Shown in pieces: positions 6,192-14,189 of a DNA stretch of 14,189 nt (the first letter of the stretch is position 1; the number at the start of each line of letters is the position of its first letter). The notes beneath the pieces are model-generated. The model saw only the letters and a program-made list of their open reading frames with translations. It was not told the origin of the DNA and did not search any database. This DNA comes from CAYWMQ01 sp964459635 (GTDB lineage: Bacteria > Patescibacteriota > Minisyncoccia > Phycocordibacterales > UBA12088): the NCBI GenBank assembly GCA_964459635.1, contig CAYWMQ010000018.1, positions 1 to 14,189 of the forward strand. The letters are read 5' to 3'. The translations under genes were made by a program, and so were the position numbers.

Positions 6192-6743
6192 TTACATTCC
6201 AAGACTTGCCAACACCCTGTCTATCTCACGGTGAAAGTCCTCAAGCGTGCCTTTGTTCATGAGCGTTGCGTCCGCGGCATTAATAGCCGCAGCCAGGTTG
6301 TTCTTATTGGGATCGTCTGATGCAAGCTCATGTTCTTGTGCTCGGGCAAACTCCGCGAACGTGACATTGTCTTTCGCGCTCCCACGCATCTTTATGCGCT
6401 CGTACCGGGTATGGAGGGGTGCGTCCACCGCGAGTACCTTGCCCCCCTTCTCCTGTATGTACCGGACCTCACTCAGGGTGTACTGCGGCTCAATAATGAG
6501 CTTGACCGCAAGAGGGTCAGCACTCGCAAACACCGCCTCCATGAGCGCCGTAGGGCCCTTTGCGCGGTACTCGTTGCCTATGTTGCGGCGCGCGTCACGG
6601 TCTGCCTCCAAGCCCCGCTCGCGCGCTTCACGTGCGAGGAATTCCGATACAGAAGCGTAGGACCAACCCTTCTCCTTCGTGAGGTACTCCACCACCGTTC
6701 CCTTTCCGGCTCCATGTGTACCTGTGAGGCCAAGCAGAAGCAT
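6192..6743 (-). CDS. Small P-loop nucleotide/dephospho-CoA kinase-like protein
   Basis: A 183-residue P-loop phosphotransferase. The Walker A segment GTHGAGKGT (8-16) has the GxxGxGKGT form of adenylate kinases. The later segment IKMRGSAKDNVTFAEFARAQ looks like the lid/arginine region of dephospho-CoA kinase-like proteins, and ATLMNKGTLEDFHREID near the C terminus is typical of the same group. It probably phosphorylates a nucleotide or dephospho-CoA in the cytoplasm; the exact substrate cannot be told from sequence. It starts 18 bp after secF and is probably co-transcribed with it. A short hairpin (CAGGC-CTC-GCCTG) follows the stop but has no U-run. Confidence 0.7.
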   Translation of the reverse strand: MLLLGLTGTHGAGKGTVVEYLTKEKGWSYASVSEFLAREARERGLEADRDARRNIGNEYRAKGPTALMEAVFASADPLAVKLIIEPQYTLSEVRYIQEKGGKVLAVDAPLHTRYERIKMRGSAKDNVTFAEFARAQEHELASDDPNKNNLAAAINAADATLMNKGTLEDFHREIDRVLASLGM

Positions 6744-6761
6744 ATCGGTGTGCGCAGGATG

Positions 6762-7673
6762 CTACGAGGCTTTGCGTGCGCCAAGTCGCTCAAAGACGAC
6801 AAGTAGTGGTGCGGCAAGAAAGAGTGATGAGTAGGTGCCGGCGACAACACCCGCGGTGAGCGCAAGCGCAAAGTAGCGCGTCGCCGTACCACCAAAGAAC
6901 AGGATGGCAAGGACCACGATGAGCACCGTAACGGACGTGTTGAATGAACGTACAAACGTCTGCTCGAGCGATTTACCCACCACCTCATCAAAAGGTTCCT
7001 CCACATTGTCTTCCTGATTCGTGCGGAGGTTCTCGCGGATACGGTCGAAGATGACGATGGTGTCATTAACGGAATAGCCAAGGATGGTAAGCAGCGCGGT
7101 CACGAACAACGCATCAAGCTCTACGGTACCCAGAAAATGCCCCGCAACGGCAAACACCCCGAGCGGTATCGTGATGTCGTGTATGAGCGACAAAATAGCG
7201 ATGACGCCGTACTTCCAAGAGCTTACCGGCTCGCTCACATGTCGGAACGCAAAGGCTACGTACACGATCGTGAGTAGGATGATCACTCCAAACGCCATGA
7301 ACGCTTTGTTGCGTAGCTCCGTGCCGATGGTGGGCCCTACGTTGTTCTCGCGCCGTATCTCAAGCGCACCCTGCTCCGGCGCAAGAGCTTCAAGCACGGT
7401 GGCGCGGTCCTCACTGCTCAGCTCCCGTACGCGCATGAGGTACCCGTTTGCGCCGAAGGGCCGGAGCGAGTATGCGCCAAGGGAAAGGCCGTCGAGCTTT
7501 GACTCAAGTGACCCTTGATCGGGGAGCGCTTCCGTGTAGTGCACCTCAAGCAGAGTGCCGCCGGTAAACTCAATGCTTGGGCGTATGCCGTACAGTGCTA
7601 CCGCCCCATACGAGGCAAGCATCAGCACTGCCGCAATGACAAAGAATATGGCTCGGTGTCGGATTATGAACAT
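6762..7673 (-). CDS. secF: Protein translocase subunit SecF
   Basis: Membrane subunit of the SecDF complex, which uses the proton motive force to help pull Sec-exported proteins across the cytoplasmic membrane. The 303-residue protein has an N-terminal transmembrane helix (about 9-28), the SIEFTGGTLLEVHY segment (33-46), a periplasmic P1-type domain, then five further hydrophobic segments. NNVGPTIGTELRNKA (110-124) and GYSVNDTIVIFDRIREN (199-215) are diagnostic. The length is normal for SecF. It starts 5 bp after the secD stop, so translation is probably coupled. Order secD-secF is the usual one. Confidence 0.96.
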   Translation of the reverse strand: MFIIRHRAIFFVIAAVLMLASYGAVALYGIRPSIEFTGGTLLEVHYTEALPDQGSLESKLDGLSLGAYSLRPFGANGYLMRVRELSSEDRATVLEALAPEQGALEIRRENNVGPTIGTELRNKAFMAFGVIILLTIVYVAFAFRHVSEPVSSWKYGVIAILSLIHDITIPLGVFAVAGHFLGTVELDALFVTALLTILGYSVNDTIVIFDRIRENLRTNQEDNVEEPFDEVVGKSLEQTFVRSFNTSVTVLIVVLAILFFGGTATRYFALALTAGVVAGTYSSLFLAAPLLVVFERLGARKAS

Positions 7674-7678
7674 AGGCG

Positions 7679-8989
7679 TTAGGCGCGGTCAGTACCGCTC
7701 AAAAACAGTAAGCGCCCGCGTGAACTTACCTCAGCCGGGGCTATGGCAAGCAGTAGTGTACGTGTAACGATGATTGCGGTGAACATGGAGGTGACGATAC
7801 CGATGGCGAGCGTAAGCGCAAAGCCTTCAATGCCCGCTGAGCCAAACCAAAACAGAACGACCGCGGATATGATACCCGTAAGGTTGCCGTCGCGTATCGG
7901 GAGCCATGCGCGCGCCACACCTTCGCGTATCGCCTCGCGGACACTTTTGCCGCGTCGCAGCTCATCCTTCATGCGCTCAAATATGAGAATGTTTGCATCG
8001 ACCGCCATGCCGCTCGTGAGTATGAAACCCGCGATGCCTGCCGCAGTAAGGGTGACGGGAATGGCAAGGAAGATGCCCATGTTAAGCACCAAGTAGATGG
8101 CAAGCGCTACGGAGGCGATGAGGCCGGGCAAGCGATACCACGCGATAAGGAAGAGCATCACGGCGCCGATGCCGTAGAGGCTCGCGCGCACGCCTTGGTT
8201 GAGTGTGTCCTTTCCAAGGGTGGCACCGACCGTCTCTGTTGATGCCAGGTGTATGGGCACGGGCAGCGCGCCAATGTTGAGATTACGTACTAGCTCGCGC
8301 GCTTCTTCGGGGCTGAAGTTGCCACTTATGACAGCTGTGCCGCCGGGTATCGCTTCGCGTATCACAGGCTCGCTCACGAGTGCCCCGTCAAGAAAGATAG
8401 CGAGCTGGCGCCCGACATTTTCGCCCGTTATTTTGGCAAAAAGCTCCTTGCCTTCTTCGTTAAAATCGACGAGCGTCACCGGCTCATTTGCGAGACCGGC
8501 GCCGTTGCCGTTTTGGAACTCGAGGTGTGCACGCTTGAGGTAGCGGCCGGTGAGGCCTGTCTCAACATACTGCGCAGAGCCTGTCGCGCTCGGGTCCACA
8601 AGCTTGAATTCAAGGCTCGGTGTGGCACCAATGAGCTTCTTGGCTTCCTCCAGATCAGTGATACCCGGCAGCTCCACAATAAGCCGTTCGGCGCGCGCAC
8701 CTTCACCCGCAAGTGCACTTGCTTGCTCTACCTGTACGAGCGCTTCACTCACACCGAAGAGGTTGATGCGTCGCTCAATGACATCGCGTAGCGCCTGCAT
8801 GGCTTCATCCACCTCGCCTGTTGCAAGACTCGCGGTATCCGCTTCGTACACGAGGTGGCTACCTCCCACAAGATCGAGGCCGTACGCGAAATGCCTCCCC
8901 GCAGGGTCGTTGGTGGTGGCGTACAAATAATAACCCAACCCACCCGCAAGCAAGAGGAGAATTACAGCCCATGAACGTACTACAGCCAT
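7679..8989 (-). CDS. secD: Protein translocase subunit SecD
   Basis: Partner of SecF in Sec-dependent export. The 436-residue protein has one N-terminal transmembrane helix (about 5-23), the conserved YGLDLVGGSHLVYE strand (36-49), a P1 extracytoplasmic domain, and five C-terminal transmembrane segments. One of these carries GMAVDANILIFERMKDELR, the SecD signature with the conserved Asp and Arg of the proton-relay region. The protein is shorter than proteobacterial SecD (about 600 residues), as in many bacteria with a compact P1 domain. A sigma-70-like promoter lies 40-67 bp upstream, so secD-secF and perhaps the two genes after them form a transcription unit. Confidence 0.96.
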   Translation of the reverse strand: MAVVRSWAVILLLLAGGLGYYLYATTNDPAGRHFAYGLDLVGGSHLVYEADTASLATGEVDEAMQALRDVIERRINLFGVSEALVQVEQASALAGEGARAERLIVELPGITDLEEAKKLIGATPSLEFKLVDPSATGSAQYVETGLTGRYLKRAHLEFQNGNGAGLANEPVTLVDFNEEGKELFAKITGENVGRQLAIFLDGALVSEPVIREAIPGGTAVISGNFSPEEARELVRNLNIGALPVPIHLASTETVGATLGKDTLNQGVRASLYGIGAVMLFLIAWYRLPGLIASVALAIYLVLNMGIFLAIPVTLTAAGIAGFILTSGMAVDANILIFERMKDELRRGKSVREAIREGVARAWLPIRDGNLTGIISAVVLFWFGSAGIEGFALTLAIGIVTSMFTAIIVTRTLLLAIAPAEVSSRGRLLFLSGTDRA

Positions 8990-9000
8990 GATAAGTTGGA

Positions 9001-9019
9001 AGCCCGTAGCATTCGGGCT
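9001..9019 (-). other. Hairpin in the secD leader
   Basis: AGCCCG and CGGGCT pair around a 7-nt loop in the transcript between the secD promoter and its start codon. A short U-pair follows but no U-run. It may stabilise the leader or reflect the end of the folD transcript. Weak evidence. Confidence 0.35.
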
Positions 9020-9028
9020 ATGTCGCTC

Positions 9029-9056
9029 AGTATAACGCTTTTTGGGTCAACCGCAA
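9029..9056 (-). promoter_or_regulatory. Promoter for secD-secF
   Basis: On the minus strand TTGCGG (9051-9056) and TATACT (9029-9034) are separated by 16 nt. The -10 matches consensus at five of six positions; the -35 keeps the important TTG. Transcription would start near 9022, about 33 nt before the secD ATG. It lies in the 94-bp gap after folD, the largest gap in this stretch. Confidence 0.6.
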
Positions 9057-9083
9057 CAAAACGGCTGGGTACATGGTGGTACG

Positions 9084-9926
9084 CTACAGACTGCGCCGCT
9101 CCGCCGCGCTTCGGAGTTCGTCAAGTGTCAGCAGATTTTCGAAAAGCTTTGCCACGGTAAGAGGCCCTACCCCGCCCGGTGTGGGGGTGAACAGTAGCGC
9201 TTTTTCCGCACACGCAGGGTCCGCATCACCCTTCAGTACGCCCTCCGCTTCGCTTGTGCCCGCATCCAGAATCACAACGCCTTCCTTTACCATGTCGGGC
9301 TTGAGGAGCCCCGGAGACCCTGCGCCGAGTATGATGATGTCGGCCTGTGCAAACAAGTCTGCGGTGTTGTCGCTACCCGCATGCACCGTGTGCACGATAG
9401 CTCCGGCGCGGGTGGTCCACACGGCGGCGGGTGCACCCACCAGCCTGCCCTCACCGACCACAAGCACGTGCTTACCGGCAAGGGTAACGCCGTATGCACG
9501 CAGTATGTGCTCCATTGCCCCCACGACAGGCGGCGAAAAAGGGAGATGACCTTCGCGATACTGTTGGTACGCAGTGACACCCATTACGTCAACGTCATGT
9601 GAGAGCGGCAAGAACTGCAGCATGGCATCAAGGTCCACTTGGTGTGGCAAGGGAAGCTGCACAATGACTCCCGCATGTCGCTTGGTCATATCAAGCAGGG
9701 TGTGGAGCGCATGCTGTGTCGTAAGCTCACCAGGTCGCAAGCGGGTCACCTCCACCGCCACGCCAATGTCGCGCCCAAAGCGCGTCTTGAGCTCGACAAA
9801 GGTGTGTATCGGCATCGTTTCTTGCACTACGAGAATGCCGAGCGAAAGCGCGTGCGAATGGGTGGCAACACGGTCGCGAAGCTCAAGTGCGAGCTCGTGC
9901 GCAAGTTTTTTGCCGTCTGCTAGCAT
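9084..9926 (-). CDS. folD: FolD, methylenetetrahydrofolate dehydrogenase/cyclohydrolase
   Basis: FolD interconverts 5,10-methylene-, methenyl- and 10-formyl-tetrahydrofolate in cytoplasmic one-carbon metabolism. The 280-residue protein has the catalytic-domain segment TFVELKTR (42-49) with the conserved Lys47, VIVQLPLP (87-94), DVD (111-113), the nucleotide-binding GEGRLVG (158-164) and the C-terminal signature PTPGGVGPLT. Length is normal. The residue at the usual catalytic Tyr position (Y50 of E. coli) reads Phe43, and the common CTP motif reads SPP, so the balance of the two activities may differ from E. coli. It follows the epimerase by 38 bp on the same strand. A TACACT box 13 nt before the ATG could serve as a local -10 element. 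Confidence 0.93.
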   Translation of the reverse strand: MLADGKKLAHELALELRDRVATHSHALSLGILVVQETMPIHTFVELKTRFGRDIGVAVEVTRLRPGELTTQHALHTLLDMTKRHAGVIVQLPLPHQVDLDAMLQFLPLSHDVDVMGVTAYQQYREGHLPFSPPVVGAMEHILRAYGVTLAGKHVLVVGEGRLVGAPAAVWTTRAGAIVHTVHAGSDNTADLFAQADIIILGAGSPGLLKPDMVKEGVVILDAGTSEAEGVLKGDADPACAEKALLFTPTPGGVGPLTVAKLFENLLTLDELRSAAERRSL

Positions 9927-9964
9927 ATGTTAGACACTTAGTGTACCGCAAAGAGGAGAAATGC

Positions 9965-10870
9965 TCACGCTTCCATGAGCTCCGCAATGCCATCGGCGAG
10001 CACTACTTCCGTGCGCCAGCCTAGAAGCGCCTCCGCACGTGCGATCGCCGCGCATGAGCGAGCCGGCTCTACACGTGGTGCCACATGCTCCACGGGCCCT
10101 CCTATGAGCGACGCGAGCTCGTTCACGCTCGTCTCACGGCCGGAGCCCAGGTTGATGACTTCGCCCTGCCCCACGCGCTCGCTCGCTATGCCGAGCATGA
10201 GGCCTCGCACGATGTCGCGCACGTGCACATAGTCGCGTGTGTGCGTGCCGTCGCCTGTTATCGTGAGTGGCTTGCCGGCCGCATGGAGCGCAAGGAAACG
10301 GCCCACAAGGAGCGCGTATGCTCCGTTCGCGTCCGCGCGCGGGCCGTACACGTTGAAAAAACGAAACGACACGGTTCGAAGCCCGTAGAGCTCGGCGTAC
10401 TGGCGGCATAGGCCCTCACCCACATACTTGTGCAGCCCGTACGGGCTTTGCGGTACCACACGGGCCTCTTCCGAAAGTGGCAGTTCTTGGGAGTCTCCGT
10501 ACACCGCAGCTGAGCTTGCGAAGACCACGCGAGGTACTGCTGCCGCGCGCGCGGCCTCCAGCACGGAAAGAGTGCCCGTCACGTTCACGTCGAACGTGTC
10601 GCGTGGATGGTCTATCGAGTCTTGGACACGGGGGAGAGCCGCCAGGTGCACGATGGCAGCGGCGCCTTGCGCGAGCTCCGCAAGTGCAGCCGTGTCTCGT
10701 ATATCAAGCTCAGTCACGGGTGCCGCCGCAAACTCGCGTCCCGCCAGCCTGCCCGCTGCAAAGTTGTCTACGGGTATTACCGTATGCCCGGCAGCAAGCA
10801 GCGCTTCGACCAAGTTGGAGCCGATAAACCCCGCCCCGCCGGTGACGATGATCTTTTTCGTAGTAGTCAT
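9965..10870 (-). CDS. NAD-dependent epimerase, UDP-glucose 4-epimerase-like
   Basis: Extended short-chain dehydrogenase that probably epimerises a UDP-sugar for surface polysaccharide synthesis. The 301-residue protein starts with the Rossmann motif TGGAGFIG (10-17), has Asp35 for NAD ribose binding, the FASSAAVYG segment (117-125) and the catalytic YxxxK pair Tyr144/Lys148. RFFNVYGPRAD and the GDGTHTRDYVHVRD segment are typical of GalE-like nucleotide-sugar epimerases. The ATG at 10870 (MTTTKKIIVTGG) is chosen because it places the Rossmann strand at the N terminus; the longer frame to 10963 overlaps the end of res and adds unrelated residues. The exact sugar cannot be assigned. It follows res by 53 bp. 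Confidence 0.9.
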   Translation of the reverse strand: MTTTKKIIVTGGAGFIGSNLVEALLAAGHTVIPVDNFAAGRLAGREFAAAPVTELDIRDTAALAELAQGAAAIVHLAALPRVQDSIDHPRDTFDVNVTGTLSVLEAARAAAVPRVVFASSAAVYGDSQELPLSEEARVVPQSPYGLHKYVGEGLCRQYAELYGLRTVSFRFFNVYGPRADANGAYALLVGRFLALHAAGKPLTITGDGTHTRDYVHVRDIVRGLMLGIASERVGQGEVINLGSGRETSVNELASLIGGPVEHVAPRVEPARSCAAIARAEALLGWRTEVVLADGIAELMEA

Positions 10871-10923
10871 ACAGTATAGTGTTATGTCCGTATCGGACGA
10901 TGGATATGGGTGTTGTCGCCGCG

Positions 10924-13449
10924 TCACATGCTGCCAAAAAGCTCCTCCATTTCCCGCCGCCATTCGCTTTGCTTCACGAGGCGATACGTGAGGCCTGCAC
11001 TCACGCCGAAGGCGTCCAGATCCTGCTTGCTCATCTTTCGCACGCGGGCATTCGCCATATCAAAGAGCTCGCGCTTGTACTCCGTGTCGTCACTTCCCGC
11101 GAGCTGGTCGCCCTTTGTCTCAAGTATGTACACACGCTCCACTTTCTTGGCTGTGGGGTCAAAGACGGTAAAGATAAAATCCGCGTACACGTTACCCCTG
11201 CGCCAGCCGCGCATACCGTACTGTTCCTTTGCCTCGTTGCGGTACCAAAAATACAGCTTTTCTTGTCGGTCTAAAAAGTACACCACGTCCTTTTCCATCC
11301 CGTTGATGCCGTCGCCTCCGGCCACGTCAAAAAGGCTTTTCTGTATGCCCGCAAGTGCCGCTATGGGCCGCACTTCTATCTCATGCGGAAATGCATAGCC
11401 GGCCTCCTTGTGCGCCACTGCCAGCCGCACCTTTCCCTTTTCAAGTGAGCTTGTAAACCATGCGCGCGCATGGGTGTCTGCGAAAAGTGAAAGTGCGCGC
11501 GCGAGCTCGTCGGCAATGTATGCGCCGTTGGCGTTAATAATGCGGGCATCGTGCTGTGTGTGCAGTGCCGTAAGGAGCTTAGCGGCGAGTGCCTCCGCCA
11601 TCCACGGGTTGGGTACGATGGGGACGAGTTGTGCCGCTATGCTCGCTACAGTCACAGGCGGGTACACGGCGCTCAAGGTACTCTCCACAGCGAGTGCATT
11701 GCCGTGAATGACCTTGCGGCCATCGTCTGATATGCGCACCACAAAGGTGTCTTCCGCGCGTGTGGTATCGGACAGCGTCATGGACGCCAGTGCACTCACG
11801 TCAAAGTCCGCCCAAGGTATATACGGCAATATGTCGCGCTCATACTCCACCTTGCGCCAGCCGCTTCCCTGCTTAGTGAGGAAAAAGGGCAAGAGTATGC
11901 GCCGAGCCGCCCGCGCAAACTCCTTGCGCATGGGGTAGCTCCGTGTGTCTTCGCGTGCGTCCCTGTCGTCACTTTCGTTAAAAATACGGTGCGCTATGTC
12001 GGTAAGCCCCTCGCCTTTAAAGCCCGCACTTATGGACTCAAGCAGTGCATGTGAGGTGGGGTACCACGCGTACACGTAGCTTTCGTCGAGTGCCCGCACG
12101 CCTGTCTTTGTAGCGTACGGCTGGCGCAATACACGCCCCACAAGCTGTGTGAGCGCTTTGTCACTCGCGTTGCTGTGCTTGGCGAGCACGCCGAGCACGT
12201 ACGCGAAAGGACAATCCCAGCCTTCTTGCAGGGCGTGCTTGGTGATGATGAAGCGCACCTCACACTCGCGGGCGAGCAGGCCCCCGGCGTCTGCGATAGG
12301 CCGCAGCTCGTTGGTCTCTGCCGTCTTTATGGCTATCCATGCGTCCGGCACGCCGAGGCGCGAAAGCTCCGCCTTTACATCGTTGCTGTGTATGAAGCCC
12401 TTGCCTTCTTGGTCCTTACCCACGCGCTCTGCTTGGAGAAGTGCTATCGGGCGTATGTACGTGCCTGTTTTGCCGTAGAGCTTCAACGCCTCCTCTTCGA
12501 GCGCTGCGCGCTTTTCCACTACCGCGCGTACCACACCCTGCCATGGGTCCCGTGCTCTGTTGTGTACGTGGAGGTCGAGCTTTATCATCCCCTCGTCGCA
12601 CAGTTCACGTCCGCTTATCTCTACCAGTACGCTGCTTCCCGCGGGTGGCGTAGCGGAAAGCTCCACTACACATGCGGGGTTGAAGCCGTATATCGTGCGC
12701 TGCGCGTTGTCGCTGTACGCCTTTTGGCTTTCGTCGAGTATTACCAGAGGTGAAAGGAGCGCAAAGGTGTTTCCGAGGGATGTTTTCACCACATGTTGTG
12801 TGCCGTGTGGATAGGTGGTGAGGTTGGGTACGCGCACGAGGAGGTCTGCGTGTTCGTCCAATCTGTCGGCGTCCGGGAAAAAAGGTGCGAAGCCGCCAGA
12901 GTCCATAAATATGCGGAGGTCTTTTTGTGTCAGCTCTTCCCGCGCGGCACTCTGCAGCATCATCACATACACCACCAAGTTTTCCGCAACATCGAGCGGC
13001 GTGAAGCGGTCTATACGGCCGCCAAGCTTGCGCTTCACAAGGGTGCGCCCGCCCGAGGCCATGTCGAGGTGTTGGCGGTAGGGGTGCGAGCGGTCGCGCA
13101 GTGAGCGCAGTGTTTGTTCAAATATCTCTTCGGTGGGTACCACCCAAAGCACAAGCCCTGTCTTGCGCTTAAGGAAGGCGCTCTGTATCGCGTCTATGGC
13201 TTTTACCGCCACGAGTGTTTTTCCACCGCCGGTCGGTATCTTAAGTACGTACGTAGGCACATCGCGGCCACATGCGTCCACGCGCTCGCGGTACGGTACG
13301 CGCTTACCGTCGAGTCCGCACACAGCGAGGGCGTTCCATGCGTCGAGCGAGGCGTGGCGCGTGTTGCCCTTTGCGCGCTCCTCTGCCACGGCAGCCATGT
13401 ACCGCTCTATCTGCGCTATTGTTCTTTTCTGAAATTCGCGTAGCTCCAT
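10924..13449 (-). CDS. res: Type III restriction endonuclease, Res subunit
   Basis: Helicase-nuclease subunit of a type III restriction-modification system. It uses ATP to communicate along DNA and cleaves near unmethylated sites with its Mod partner. The 841-residue protein has Walker A IPTGGGKT (71-78), motif II DESQK (239-243), motif III SATPP (265-269), motif V-like QEGWDCP (408-414) and motif VI QLVGRVLRQP (435-444). Near the C terminus is a PD-(D/E)xK nuclease site with Asp757 and the pair Glu777/Lys779 (LETKGD). All key residues are present and length is normal for the family, so it looks intact. The ATG at 13449 (MELREFQ) places the Q-motif-like start correctly; an upstream ATG at 13482 adds 11 residues. 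Mod is encoded just upstream in the same direction, beyond a palindromic repeat. Confidence 0.95.
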   Translation of the reverse strand: MELREFQKRTIAQIERYMAAVAEERAKGNTRHASLDAWNALAVCGLDGKRVPYRERVDACGRDVPTYVLKIPTGGGKTLVAVKAIDAIQSAFLKRKTGLVLWVVPTEEIFEQTLRSLRDRSHPYRQHLDMASGGRTLVKRKLGGRIDRFTPLDVAENLVVYVMMLQSAAREELTQKDLRIFMDSGGFAPFFPDADRLDEHADLLVRVPNLTTYPHGTQHVVKTSLGNTFALLSPLVILDESQKAYSDNAQRTIYGFNPACVVELSATPPAGSSVLVEISGRELCDEGMIKLDLHVHNRARDPWQGVVRAVVEKRAALEEEALKLYGKTGTYIRPIALLQAERVGKDQEGKGFIHSNDVKAELSRLGVPDAWIAIKTAETNELRPIADAGGLLARECEVRFIITKHALQEGWDCPFAYVLGVLAKHSNASDKALTQLVGRVLRQPYATKTGVRALDESYVYAWYPTSHALLESISAGFKGEGLTDIAHRIFNESDDRDAREDTRSYPMRKEFARAARRILLPFFLTKQGSGWRKVEYERDILPYIPWADFDVSALASMTLSDTTRAEDTFVVRISDDGRKVIHGNALAVESTLSAVYPPVTVASIAAQLVPIVPNPWMAEALAAKLLTALHTQHDARIINANGAYIADELARALSLFADTHARAWFTSSLEKGKVRLAVAHKEAGYAFPHEIEVRPIAALAGIQKSLFDVAGGDGINGMEKDVVYFLDRQEKLYFWYRNEAKEQYGMRGWRRGNVYADFIFTVFDPTAKKVERVYILETKGDQLAGSDDTEYKRELFDMANARVRKMSKQDLDAFGVSAGLTYRLVKQSEWRREMEELFGSM

Positions 13450-13517
13450 GGTGTAAGGCAATAGGGTCAGCTCTGTGTACAAAGCGTTCGCTGGTAGGCG
13501 TTCACACTCGTCGTCTC

Positions 13518-13594
13518 TGCGAGCCGCAGCGAAGCAGTCCAGGATTTACTTAATCGTTCAGTGACTCATCTGGATTGCTTCGCTGCGGCTCGCA
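13518..13594. repeat. Palindromic repeat element between mod and res
   Basis: tgcgagccgcagcgaagca (13518-13536) has a perfect 19-bp inverted copy at 13576-13594. Homology continues inward (GTCCAGGAT against ATCCAGAT), leaving a loop of about 22 nt. The arms resemble the widespread GATTGCTTCGC...GCGAG type of intergenic palindrome that I recall from many bacterial genomes. It fills most of the 161-bp mod-res gap and could form a strong mRNA hairpin. No U-run follows it. Confidence 0.75.
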
Positions 13595-13610
13595 AGGACG
13601 TGCGGCGTGG

Positions 13611-14189
13611 CTATCGATACAGCTCAAAGGGTAGCTGTGCAAAGACAATACCGCGCTCCTTGAGGTACTCGTCGGACACATACTTCATGGGCGCAAAGAC
13701 AAGCTTCTTTTTACCCTTGCGCCCAAGCTTTGCAATGGCGTCTGCGCGCGTCGTGTCGAGCGCGGTGCTTTTGAGGAAAGCCACGTCCGGCTTGTAGACC
13801 AGGAACACGTCGTACTCTTTTGAGGTGCCCACGTGCCAGTCCTTTTCTTTGGATGACTTCGCGTCGTACGACTCGCCCGTGGCCGTGTAAAAAGCAAAGC
13901 GTGCAAGCTCGCGCCACGCGGGCAGGCTCTTGCCCGAAAGCAAATGCTCCGCGTCTATGGGGTGCTCTCCCAGCTCAAAGTACGAGAAGGTGCCGCCTAG
14001 GCCCTGCTTCAGTGCTTCGTCTTTTGCACTCGGCACACCCTTTATCACCCGCCGCACGCGCTCTGCCGTGATCTTGTCCGCATAGTCCTCGCACTCCACG
14101 AGGATGAATTTTCTGTTACCGCCGTCCGCTTTGTTGAGTGCAAGCACTGCATGCGCTGTGGTGCCCGAGCCGGCGAAGGAGTCGAGGAT
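13611..14189 (-). CDS. mod: Type III DNA methyltransferase, Mod subunit (C-terminal part)
   Basis: The gene is cut by the right edge of the window; its start and its DPPY catalytic motif lie beyond. The visible 192 codons begin in frame with ILDSFAGSGTTAHAV, the AdoMet-binding motif I of beta-class N6-adenine methyltransferases, in which motif I follows the catalytic motif. ILVECEDYADKITAERVRRV comes next, then a C-terminal region typical of Mod proteins. Mod methylates the recognition site and supplies target recognition to Res. It reads toward res on the same strand, 161 bp away. The frame is intact throughout; a GTG at 14147 is only an internal codon, not the start. Confidence 0.92.
   Translation of the reverse strand: MLDSFAGSGTTAHAVLALNKADGGNRKFILVECEDYADKITAERVRRVIKGVPSAKDEALKQGLGGTFSYFELGEHPIDAEHLLSGKSLPAWRELARFAFYTATGESYDAKSSKEKDWHVGTSKEYDVFLVYKPDVAFLKSTALDTTRADAIAKLGRKGKKKLVFAPMKYVSDEYLKERGIVFAQLPFELYR

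Noticed and set aside
9001..9019. Hairpin after folD as a rho-independent terminator
   Set aside because: It lies downstream of the secD promoter and has no U-run, so termination there would block secD.
10871..10878. TATACT just upstream of the epimerase start as its promoter
   Set aside because: It ends 2 nt before the ATG, so transcription would begin inside the gene, and no -35 is evident.

Overview
The window looks like a fragment of a Candidate Phyla Radiation (Patescibacteria) genome, perhaps a moderately GC-rich Parcubacteria-like lineage (lineage is inference). Supporting signs are a 16S rRNA gene with two LAGLIDADG-bearing group I introns, 16S residues that depart from near-universal ones, an archaeal-type UMP kinase, compact genes without Shine-Dalgarno sites, and the standard genetic code (TGA is not needed as a sense codon in any gene read here).

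Positions 1-4500 hold the start of an rRNA operon on the minus strand. In transcript order it has a strong promoter (4466-4493), a structured leader, a 16S gene (about 4279 to 739) split by introns after E. coli positions 516 and 788, a spacer, and tRNA-Ile(GAT) at 40-113. The 23S gene would lie beyond position 1. The 16S flanks are complementary and can form a processing stem around the gene. The spacer also carries a broken second copy of the tRNA with a palindrome inserted in its D-loop.

Positions 4583-5278 encode an archaeal-type UMP kinase on the plus strand, divergent from the rRNA operon and probably leaderless. It overlaps the end of a convergent TyrA-like dehydrogenase by 11 bp. From there to the right edge every gene is on the minus strand. 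In transcript order they are a type III restriction-modification pair (mod, cut by the window edge, then res), a GalE-like nucleotide-sugar epimerase, FolD, SecD, SecF, a small P-loop kinase of adenylate kinase/dephospho-CoA kinase type, and the TyrA-like dehydrogenase. SecD and SecF are 5 bp apart and share a recognisable promoter upstream of secD. A palindromic repeat element lies between mod and res.

The most notable signals are in the rRNA. The 16S 3' tail lacks the CCUCC anti-Shine-Dalgarno, matching the absence of Shine-Dalgarno sites upstream of the genes. The 530-loop pseudoknot (505-507/524-526) and the h28 pair 921/1396 are both changed by compensating substitutions. An 87-nt hairpin has been inserted in the V2 region. 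Each intron splits one of the two standard V4 amplicon primer sites (515F and 806R). The S516 intron's homing endonuclease is intact except for one frameshift at an A6 run.
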